Shown: positions 57,849 through 64,000 of the stretch, piece after piece
Numbering within the stretch: position 1 is the stretch's first letter
Layout of the letters: every line of letters starts with the position of its first letter
Assembly: GCF_042652185.1 (NCBI RefSeq)
Contig: NZ_JBHSIX010000001.1
Length of the DNA stretch: 64,000 nucleotides
Origin: Actinacidiphila fildesensis
GTDB lineage: Bacteria; Actinomycetota; Actinomycetes; Streptomycetales; Streptomycetaceae
Direction: 5' to 3' (one strand)
Translations under genes and position numbers: made by a program
The notes under the pieces: model-generated
Told to the model about the DNA's origin: nothing
Databases searched by the model: none
What the model saw: the letters and a program-made list of their open reading frames with translations, nothing else

Positions 57849-59219
57849 ATGACGGAGTCGGCAGCCCAGTCAAGAGCCAGGACCAGCCCGCGCATTCTCG
57901 TGATCGGCGGGGGATACGTCGGTATGTACACCGCCCTGCGCCTGCAGCGGAAGCTGAAGCGCGGCGAAGCGGAAGTGATCGTCGTCGACCCGCAGCCCTA
58001 TATGACCTATCAGCCGTTCCTCCCCGAGGCGGCCGCCGGGTCGATCTCCCCCCGGCACGTCGTGGTGCCGCTGCGGCGGGTGCTGAGCAAGTGCCAACTG
58101 GTGGTGGGCGAGGCGACGCACATCGACCACGCCAAGCGGGTCGCGACCGTGGCGACCCTGGCCACCGAGGAGGAGGGCACCTCCGGGATCGAGATCCCGT
58201 ACGACCACCTCGTCCTCGCCCCCGGCTCCGTCTCCCGCACGCTGCCCATCCCGGGCCTCGCCGAGTTCGCCATCGGCTTCAAGACCGTCGAGGAAGCCAT
58301 CGGCCTGCGCAACCACGTCCTGGAGCAGCTCGACATCGCCTCCTCGACCCGCGATGTCGACGTACGGGACGCCGCGCTCACCTTCGTCTTCGTCGGCGGC
58401 GGCTACGCGGGCGTCGAGGCACTCGCCGAGCTCGAGGACATGGCCCGCTACGCCACGCGGTACTACCACAACCTGCGCCCCGAGGACATGAAGTGGGTGC
58501 TCGTCGAGGCCACCGAGAAGATCCTCCCCGAGGTCGGTGAGGAGATGGGCAAGTACGCCATCCGGGAGCTGCGCGCCCGCAACATCGACCTGCGGCTCGG
58601 CACCCGGCTGGACTCGTGCGAGAACCGGGTCGCGGTCCTCTCCGACGGCACGCGGCTGCCCACCCGCACCGTCGTCTGGACCGCGGGCGTCAAGCCGCAC
58701 CCGATCCTCGCCGCCACCGACCTGCCGCTGAACGAGCGCGGCCGGCTCAAGGGCACCGCCACCCTCATGATCGACGGCGTCGAGGGCGCCTGGGCGGCCG
58801 GCGACGCCGCGGCCATTCCGGACCTGACGGCGGAGGAGCCCGGCAAGGAGTGCGCCCCCAACGCCCAGCACGCCGTCCGCCAGACCAAGGTGCTGGCCGA
58901 GAACATCCTCGCGTCGCTGCGCGGACAGCCGATGAAGGAGTACCGGCACAAGTACGTCGGATCCGTCGCCTCTCTCGGCCTGCACAAGGGCGTCGCCCAC
59001 GTCTACGGACGCAAGCTCAAGGGCTATCCCGCGTGGTTCATGCACCGGACCTACCACCTCAGCCGGGTGCCCACGTTCAACCGCAAGGCGTGGGTGCTCG
59101 CCGAGTGGACACTGTCCGGTCTTTTCAAGAGGGAAATCGTTTCGCTGGGCTCGCTGGAACACCCGCGCGCCGAGTTCGAACTGGCCGCGGGAGGGCTCCC
59201 CAAGCCGGACGCGCCCTGA
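57849..59219 (+). CDS. ndh: type II NADH dehydrogenase (NDH-2)
   Basis: A 456-residue FAD enzyme on the membrane inner face that passes electrons from NADH to menaquinone without pumping protons. The FAD-binding motif is RILVIGGGYVGMYTALRL, the NADH-binding motif TFVFVGGGYAGVEALAELE, and the C-terminal FAD contact WAAGDAAAIPDL. A hydrophobic/basic end (WFMHRTYHLSRVP and VLAEWTLSGLFKREI) fits membrane contact. The ATG at 57849 follows ATGGAG very closely. TetR divergence suggests regulated expression. Confidence 0.93.
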   Translation: MTESAAQSRARTSPRILVIGGGYVGMYTALRLQRKLKRGEAEVIVVDPQPYMTYQPFLPEAAAGSISPRHVVVPLRRVLSKCQLVVGEATHIDHAKRVATVATLATEEEGTSGIEIPYDHLVLAPGSVSRTLPIPGLAEFAIGFKTVEEAIGLRNHVLEQLDIASSTRDVDVRDAALTFVFVGGGYAGVEALAELEDMARYATRYYHNLRPEDMKWVLVEATEKILPEVGEEMGKYAIRELRARNIDLRLGTRLDSCENRVAVLSDGTRLPTRTVVWTAGVKPHPILAATDLPLNERGRLKGTATLMIDGVEGAWAAGDAAAIPDLTAEEPGKECAPNAQHAVRQTKVLAENILASLRGQPMKEYRHKYVGSVASLGLHKGVAHVYGRKLKGYPAWFMHRTYHLSRVPTFNRKAWVLAEWTLSGLFKREIVSLGSLEHPRAEFELAAGGLPKPDAP

Positions 59220-59411
59220 GCCACGCGATTCCCCCCGGGCCGCGGGTCGGCCACACTGGGCGTGTGACCATGTGTGCGCCAGCACCTGCAAAGCGTGACA
59301 AATACGAGGAATCGGACGTTTGCTGAATTCTCCCGGGGAGCGACCCCCCGTACCCCCGCGCGGAGCCAGGCGGTCCGGGCTGCCCCGAACAACGCCGCGA
59401 GGTGGAGCTCG

Positions 59412-61172
59412 GTGAACCTCACCCGCTGGAGCGCCCGGCTCCCCGGCACGCAGCGCCGTACGGCCGCGGCCGGGCGTACGCCCGACGCCGCACCCGCCGC
59501 CCCGAACGCGCCGACGGCCGGCGGAGCCGTGCCCGCGGCCCGCGCCGAGCACCCGGAAGCGCCGGCGTGCGCCGTCGACGCGCTCTCCGTCCACGACGTC
59601 CTCAGCCAGGTCCCGGCACTGATCGCCATCACCTACGGCGCCGCGCACCGCATCGCGTACGTCAACGAGGCGTACACCGAGGTCTTCGGCGCCCGCAGAA
59701 CGGGTGAACCCGCCCGCGAAGGACTTCCCGAGCTCGACGAGCTCGGGCTGCTCCCGCTCATGGACCAGGTGCACCGCAGCGGCAAACCGCGCACCGTCAA
59801 GGCGCGCAAGGTCACCCTCCCCGACCGGGACCGCTACTTCACCTTCACCTGCACGCCGGTGCACACCGGCGCGGGCCACGACGGCACACCGGGCGCCCCC
59901 GGCGCGCCAGGCACCCACGGCGCCGCGCACACCACCGCTCACAGCGCCGCCCACGGCACCCAGGACGTCCCCGAGGCCAAGCGCGGCGTCCTGGTCTTCG
60001 CCGCCGACGTCACGGACCAGGTACAGGCCGCCGAGCGCCTCCGGGAGAGTGAACGCCGGCTGCACGCCACCGCCGTCACCCTCCAGCGCAGCCTGCTGCC
60101 GCAGGAGCTGGAGCAGCCCGACGATCTGCGGGTCGCCGCCACGTACCAGCCCGGCGGCACCGACGCCGCGGTCGGCGGCGACTGGTACGACGTGATCACC
60201 CTCGGCGCCGGTCGCACGGCGCTCGTCATCGGCGACGTCATGGGCCGCGGCGTCCGCGCCGCCGCCGTGATGGGCCAGCTCCGCACCGCGGTCCGCGCCT
60301 ACGCGCGGCTCGACCTCCCGCCGCACGAGGTCATCCAGCTGCTCGACGGCCTCGCCTCCGAGATCGACGCCACCCAGATCGCCACCTGCGTCTACGCGGT
60401 CCACGACCCCAGCGAGGGGCGGCTCTCGTACGCCACCGCCGGCCATCTGCCGATCCTCGTCCGCGACCCCGAGGGCCAGGTGCACCGCACCGACGAGCCG
60501 ACCGGCCCGCCGCTGGGCACCGGCGGCTGGGTGCACACCTCCGGATCCATCCCGCTCGGCCCCGGCTCCATGGCGGTGCTCTACACCGACGGCCTGGTCG
60601 AGCGGCGCGGCGAGGACATCGACGTCGGCATCGACTCCCTGATGAGCGCCTTCGCCGGCGCCACCGGCACCCCACAGGTCATCTGCGACCGGCTGCTGCG
60701 CGCGCTCGGCGTGACCTCCGAGCACGACGACGACGTCGCCGTCCTGGTCCTGCAGTACCCGGACCACACCGGCGCCGACGCCGAGCTCTTCCGCAACGCC
60801 TCGCTGGAACTCCTCGGCGGCATCGAGGCGGCGCCCCGCGCCCGCGCCTTCGCCACCGGCGTCCTGTCCAGCTGGCGCTTCCCCGCGGAACTGCGCGACC
60901 TCGGCGTTCTCGCCGCCAGCGAGCTGGTCGCCAACTCGCTGCAGCACGGCACCCCGCCGATGAAGCTCCGGCTCCGGCGCACCGACCGCCGGCTCATCAT
61001 CGAAGTCACCGACGGCGACGACCACCTGCCGCGCCGCCGCCGCGCGGAGCCGGCCGACGAGGCCGGCCGCGGCATCTCGATCATCGCCACGATCGCCTCC
61101 AGCTGGGGCTCCCGCCGGACGCCCGGCGGCGGCAAGGCCGTCTGGTGCGAGTTCGCCCTTCCACGCGCCTGA
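59412..61172 (+). CDS. PAS-SpoIIE phosphatase-HATPase signalling protein
   Basis: A 586-residue protein: a PAS-like sensor domain (about 60-165: IAYVNEAYTEVFGARR), an Ala/Gly/His-rich insert, a PP2C-type SpoIIE phosphatase (about 225-450: GGDWYDVITL, VIGDVMGRGVRAAAVMGQLR, LYTDGLVERRGEDID, HDDDVAVLVLQYP), and an HATPase_c domain (about 465-580: ASELVANSLQHG, GGGKAVWCEF). It carries both an anti-sigma-antagonist phosphatase and an anti-sigma kinase-like part in one chain, a pattern widespread in Streptomyces. The GTG at 59412 follows GAGGTGGAG. Confidence 0.92.
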   Translation: MNLTRWSARLPGTQRRTAAAGRTPDAAPAAPNAPTAGGAVPAARAEHPEAPACAVDALSVHDVLSQVPALIAITYGAAHRIAYVNEAYTEVFGARRTGEPAREGLPELDELGLLPLMDQVHRSGKPRTVKARKVTLPDRDRYFTFTCTPVHTGAGHDGTPGAPGAPGTHGAAHTTAHSAAHGTQDVPEAKRGVLVFAADVTDQVQAAERLRESERRLHATAVTLQRSLLPQELEQPDDLRVAATYQPGGTDAAVGGDWYDVITLGAGRTALVIGDVMGRGVRAAAVMGQLRTAVRAYARLDLPPHEVIQLLDGLASEIDATQIATCVYAVHDPSEGRLSYATAGHLPILVRDPEGQVHRTDEPTGPPLGTGGWVHTSGSIPLGPGSMAVLYTDGLVERRGEDIDVGIDSLMSAFAGATGTPQVICDRLLRALGVTSEHDDDVAVLVLQYPDHTGADAELFRNASLELLGGIEAAPRARAFATGVLSSWRFPAELRDLGVLAASELVANSLQHGTPPMKLRLRRTDRRLIIEVTDGDDHLPRRRRAEPADEAGRGISIIATIASSWGSRRTPGGGKAVWCEFALPRA

Positions 61173-61180
61173 GAACGACA

Positions 61181-61208
61181 GCTGCCCCGGCCGATCGGCC
61201 GGGGCAGC
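61181..61208. terminator. bidirectional terminator between phosphatase and MFS genes
   Basis: GCTGCCCCGGCC pairs perfectly with GGCCGGGGCAGC around GATC, between convergent genes. Confidence 0.9.
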
Positions 61209-61264
61209 GTCCTACTCAGTCTTCGCCGTCTTCGCGGTGTGCGAAGGGGGCGTTCCTCGGCCGC

Positions 61265-62581
61265 TCAGCCCCCGACGGAGGCCTCGACCGGCCGGCCGGT
61301 CACCAGCGGGCGGTCGGCCGCCAGCGGCTCACGCGGCGCCGGAACGACGGCGTGCGGGTTGTCCTGGGCGGGAGTGAGCCCGCGGCCCATCCGCAGCGCC
61401 AGCCACGTGATGCCGAGCGAGAACGCGATCAGCATGCCGATGTAGGCACCCCACATCCCGGCCCCGGCCATCAGCCCGCCCACCGCCGGCCCGACCGCGA
61501 GGGCGAGCTGCTTCACGAGGGCGAACGCCGAGTTGTACTGCCCGATCATCCGCGCCGGCGCCAGATCGGCGACGAGCGGAGCGACGGTCGGCGACAGCAT
61601 CGCCTCGCCGAGCCCGAAGAGCGCGTACGTGGAGATCAGCGTCACCGTCGCCACCGCGTGGCTCCCGTGCAGCAGACCCGAGACACCCGCCGCGACCCAG
61701 GCGACCGTCCAGATCAGCCCGACCGCCGCGATGACCCGGCTGCGCCGCCGCCGCTCGATCTTCTTCAGGATCAGGAACTGCGCAGCGACGATGACGGCCG
61801 TGTTCGCCGCGAGGGCGATTCCGAGCGTCGCCGGCTGGATGCGGGTGACCTCGGTCGCGAAGGCCGCCAGGCCCGACTCGAACTGTCCGTAGCAGGCGAA
61901 GAACATCACGCCGCCGAGCACGCACAGCTGCACCATGGCCCGGTCCCTGACCAGCATCCGCCAGCCGCCCGGGGCCTTGTCCGTCGGTGCGCACTCGATG
62001 CGCGACGTCCTCGGCAGCCGCACGGTGCAGACCACCGCGCCGAGCACCAGGAACATCACGGCCTCGATCGAGAACAGCAGCGTGAAGCTGCCGGGCCGCG
62101 AGGTGTCGACCATCAGGCCGCCGATGAGGCCGCCGATGCCCAGACCGAGGTTGTTGAGGAAGAACTGCGTCGCGAAGGCCCGCGAGCGGGTCTTGGTGGT
62201 GGAGCACCACACGATGAGTGTGGCGAGCGACGGCGCGATGATCGCGACCCCGGCGCCCATGACGGCCGACGCCGCGACCACGGTCACCGCGGTCGACGCG
62301 AGGCCGAAGCCCATCGCGCCGATGGCGGCGAGCACCGCACCGGTCATGGCCACGGGCAGCGGCCCTCGCTGGTCGATGGCCCGGCCGGTGAACGGCAGCA
62401 CGCAGAGCGCGGCCACGGCATAGGCGGCCAGCACCACCCCGGCCGTCGTCGCACCAAGATCCCGTACCTGTGCCACGTAAATGAACAGGAACGGGACCGT
62501 GAAGCCGTTGCCGAACGCGCTCAGCGCGTTGCCCAGCTGGATCCGGCGCAGAGCCGCGCCCATCTCGGTGGTCACACTCAC
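61265..62581 (-). CDS. MFS transporter
   Basis: A 438-residue, 12-helix major facilitator. Helix 1 begins RIQLGNALSAFGNGFTVPF; FTGRAIDQRGPLPVAM is a motif-A-like loop, and GAGVAIIAPSLATLIVW lies between helices 4 and 5. The C-terminus is a cytoplasmic Pro/Arg/Val tail. Divergence from a MarR gene suggests a drug or small-molecule exporter under its control. GTG start at 62581 with AGGTAGG upstream. Confidence 0.92.
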   Translation of the reverse strand: MSVTTEMGAALRRIQLGNALSAFGNGFTVPFLFIYVAQVRDLGATTAGVVLAAYAVAALCVLPFTGRAIDQRGPLPVAMTGAVLAAIGAMGFGLASTAVTVVAASAVMGAGVAIIAPSLATLIVWCSTTKTRSRAFATQFFLNNLGLGIGGLIGGLMVDTSRPGSFTLLFSIEAVMFLVLGAVVCTVRLPRTSRIECAPTDKAPGGWRMLVRDRAMVQLCVLGGVMFFACYGQFESGLAAFATEVTRIQPATLGIALAANTAVIVAAQFLILKKIERRRRSRVIAAVGLIWTVAWVAAGVSGLLHGSHAVATVTLISTYALFGLGEAMLSPTVAPLVADLAPARMIGQYNSAFALVKQLALAVGPAVGGLMAGAGMWGAYIGMLIAFSLGITWLALRMGRGLTPAQDNPHAVVPAPREPLAADRPLVTGRPVEASVGG

Positions 62582-62610
62582 CTACCTCGGTTGTCGTTGA
62601 GTCTCGAAGA

Positions 62611-62660
62611 CTTCAAAGTTAAAGTTAGAAGCTAAAGAGTACACACAGAAGGGCTTTAGC
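62611..62660. promoter_or_regulatory. MarR operator candidates in the MFS-marR gap
   Basis: An AT-rich island. CTTCAAAGTTAAAGTTAGAAG (62611 on) has CTTC/GAAG ends, and GCTAAAG (62631-62637) with CTTTAGC (62654-62660) makes a second inverted repeat with a 16-nt spacer. Both sit between the divergent starts. Confidence 0.55.
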
Positions 62661-62677
62661 GCCAAGCCGTTACGTGC

Positions 62678-62683
62678 CATACT
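62678..62683 (+). promoter_or_regulatory. -10-like hexamer for leaderless marR gene
   Basis: CATACT ends 6 nt before the ATG at 62690, with no ribosome site between. It lies just downstream of the palindromes. Confidence 0.45.
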
Positions 62684-62689
62684 CGGGCC

Positions 62690-63250
62690 ATGCCCGCAGC
62701 AGACGGTCCCGCCAGTCCCCCGCAAGAGCTGGACCTCGACGAACAGATCGCGGCCTACCAGCGCGAATTTCCCGAGGTGGACCCCCAGGTCGAGAAGGTC
62801 GTCACGGCCCTGGGCCGGCTCAACCGCCGGATGAACGTCGGCTACGGCCGGCACCTCTCGGCCCTCGGCATCAGCAACGCCGAGTGGGAGGTCCTCAAGG
62901 CCCTCGTCGTCGTCGGCAAGCCGTACCGCCTCGGCCCCGGCGATCTCGCCAAGCGCCTCGGCCTCACCCCGGCCGCCATGACCCACCGCATCGACCGCAT
63001 GGTCACGGAGGGCCTGGTCACCCGGGACCGCGACGAGTCCAACCGCGTACGCGTCATCGTCGAGCTGACGGACGAGGGCCGTGGCAAGTGGCTGGAGACC
63101 ATGCGCATGGCCGCCGCCTTCGAGGCCGATCTGCTCCAGGACCTCTCCACGGACGAACGAGCGGTGCTGGGCGAAGTGCTCCAGCGCCTGCTGCGCCGCG
63201 TGGAGGTGGCCCAGCCGGACGCCGGCGGCCGGCTGGAAGACCTCGACTGA
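62690..63250 (+). CDS. MarR-family regulator
   Basis: A 186-residue winged-helix repressor. The N-terminal 30 residues are acidic. The core is PQVEKVVTALGRLNRRMNVG (dimerisation helix), LGPGDLAKRLGLTPAAMTHRIDRMVTEGLV (recognition helix and wing) and DESNRVRVIVELTDEGR. It most likely represses itself and the divergent MFS gene. The TTGCTT-type site at 53837 is of the same operator class, but that link is only a guess. Confidence 0.93.
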   Translation: MPAADGPASPPQELDLDEQIAAYQREFPEVDPQVEKVVTALGRLNRRMNVGYGRHLSALGISNAEWEVLKALVVVGKPYRLGPGDLAKRLGLTPAAMTHRIDRMVTEGLVTRDRDESNRVRVIVELTDEGRGKWLETMRMAAAFEADLLQDLSTDERAVLGEVLQRLLRRVEVAQPDAGGRLEDLD

Positions 63251-63313
63251 CGGTGTCCCGGCAGGCTCTCAGCGCGGCTCTCAGGGGGGCTTCGCAGGGC
63301 GGACGGGCGGGGG

Positions 63314-63342
63314 TTGACACCCTGCGGATGGATGCGTAGTGT
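63314..63342 (+). promoter_or_regulatory. rRNA promoter P1
   Basis: TTGACA-17 bp-TAGTGT, a consensus vegetative promoter, 72 nt after the marR-type gene. The following TCTCCGAGTTGCCCG is typical of Streptomyces rrn starts. Confidence 0.85.
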
Positions 63343-63480
63343 TCTCCGAGTTGCCCGCCGGTGAACGCCGACGCGAGTCGGCCCCGAGGCAGCCACTCCA
63401 GATGACAACCATTCGAACGAACGACGCTCTGTCGTCTTGTTTTCGTGCGCGTTTTCGGAATGGGAACGGAAAGCAGCCGA

Positions 63481-63510
63481 TTGGATCGGAAGCCGAAGTT
63501 CCGCTAAAGT
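63481..63510 (+). promoter_or_regulatory. rRNA promoter candidate P2
   Basis: TTGGAT-18 bp-TAAAGT, in an AT-richer stretch, with good match and spacing. Confidence 0.6.
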
Positions 63511-63551
63511 TTCACTCGTCGGAAGGGCTCAACGGCCCTGATGACAAACCC

Positions 63552-63595
63552 CGCTGACTGGGAGTCAGGCCCGAAAGGTTCTGATAGAGTCGGAA
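63552..63595 (+). promoter_or_regulatory. rRNA promoter candidate P3 (first 44-bp unit)
   Basis: First of two homologous 44-bp units: CGCTGACTGG at the start and TGATAGAGTCGGAA at the end, TAGAGT being the -10. No normal -35 at 17-18 bp, so activator help is likely. Confidence 0.65.
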
Positions 63596-63630
63596 TCGCC
63601 GGAAAACGCGAAAGCGAAGAAGGCGAAACC

Positions 63631-63674
63631 CGCTGACTGGGAATCGGACGCGAAAGCGTCTGATAGAGTCGGAA
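63631..63674 (+). promoter_or_regulatory. rRNA promoter candidate P4 (second 44-bp unit)
   Basis: Second copy, with a 79-bp period relative to the first. Ends are identical to P3 and the middle differs. Confidence 0.65.
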
Positions 63675-63727
63675 ACACGAAGGGAAGCCCGGAGGGCGCC
63701 GGTGACGGCACCAAAGGAAGCGTCCGT

Positions 63728-63940
63728 TCCTTGAGAACTCAACAGCGTGCCAAAAGTCAACGCCAGACTTAAAACACCCCGGGCGGAACCCATTCGGGTT
63801 TCGTTTGGTGGTTCCTTTGAAAAAGTCCTTCTGCCCTCCGGTCCTTCGGGACGGGAACTGGTGGGAGGCAATCACACAGCGAGGACGCTGTGCACCACGG
63901 GCCTTATTCCGGCCGGTGGTGCCGCTCTTGCGTGGAGACA
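63728..63940 (+). other. 16S rRNA leader with antitermination/processing elements
   Basis: TTGAGAACTCAACAGCGTGC near 63732 is the conserved actinobacterial rrn leader motif. Hairpins CACAGCG/CGCTGTG (63875-63892) and CACCACGGGCC/GGCCGGTGGTG (63893-63921) probably form part of the RNase III processing stem. Confidence 0.7.
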
Positions 63941-64000
63941 TTCACGGAGAGTTTGATCCTGGCTCAGGACGAACGCTGGCGGCGTGCTTAACACATGCAA
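63941..64000 (+). rRNA. rrs: 16S ribosomal RNA, 5' end only
   Basis: AGAGTTTGATCCTGGCTCAG and GACGAACGCTGGCGGCGTGC are the universal 16S 5' sequences. The mature end is placed near 63941 by alignment to the E. coli numbering. The gene runs off the right edge. Confidence 0.98.

Noticed and set aside
57870..61025. A 1051-codon open frame on the minus strand
   Set aside because: It is antisense to the NDH-2 and phosphatase genes, is a product of high GC3, and has repetitive Gly/Ala/Arg content with no domain.
63411..63440. Possible tRNA suggested by an ATTCGAACGAAC stretch
   Set aside because: No cloverleaf arms can be drawn around it; the region lies among rRNA promoters.

Overview
The window is chromosomal DNA from a high-GC actinobacterium, almost certainly a Streptomyces. 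The evidence is the very strong GC bias at third codon positions, GTG/TTG starts, a BldG/ApgA pair, a SARP-type regulator, a lysine-tailed TopA, a MarP-type protease and a 16S rRNA leader of Streptomyces type. It is core chromosome: no integrase, transposase, phage gene or CRISPR array was seen. Gene order from crp to topA strongly resembles the Mycobacterium tuberculosis Rv3676-Rv3646c stretch (crp, nth, nudix, marP, ephE, acs, ssd-tad, helicase, topA), which supports many of the calls.

Layout. 0-4.3 kb: end of an aldose epimerase gene, pyrE, class II fructose-bisphosphate aldolase, and DUF3151 and DUF3152 proteins. 4.3-7.4 kb: a kynA-kynU-hydrolase operon for tryptophan breakdown to anthranilate. 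7.5-9.6 kb: a NarL-type two-component pair. 9.7-16.8 kb: crp, nth, NUDIX, marP, epoxide-hydrolase-like gene, holin-like gene and nhaA. 17-21.3 kb: acs and a SulP transporter fused to a beta-carbonic anhydrase. 21.6-26 kb: deacetylase-like lipoprotein, CooC-like ATPase, degenerate Fic protein, HAD-IB phosphatase. 26-31.7 kb: a 6C small RNA followed by a Tad-type pilus/secretion operon (ssd, tadA, tadB, tadC, flp-like, tadE, tadE-like), whose end overlaps a convergent MrfA-like helicase. 34-37.7 kb: bldG-apgA and the proton pyrophosphatase. 37.9-43.8 kb: lipoprotein, methyltransferase, TM2/DUF2752 membrane genes, an ArsR regulator and the scar of a deleted ABC transporter. 43.9-53.8 kb: topA, a very large MFS-thymidylate kinase fusion and a SARP-NB-ARC regulator. 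53.9-63.3 kb: DsbA-like protein, a membrane-tethered ECF sigma factor with a sugar-binding-type domain, TetR, NDH-2, a PAS-SpoIIE-HATPase phosphatase, and a divergent MFS/MarR pair. 63.3-64 kb: four stacked rRNA promoter candidates, the rRNA leader and the first ~60 nt of 16S rRNA.

The most interesting items are the membrane-tethered sigma factor, the MFS-Tmk fusion with its 45-bp minisatellite, the SulP-carbonic anhydrase fusion, an EF-hand-like calcium loop in the NhaA tail, the Ssd protein that lacks both P-loop lysines, a tryptophan dioxygenase with Thr in place of the distal His, a 12-bp minisatellite read on both strands in overlapping genes, and the internally deleted ABC transporter. 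About ten genes show a -10-like hexamer 6-7 nt before the start codon, which suggests leaderless mRNAs and was used to choose some starts.
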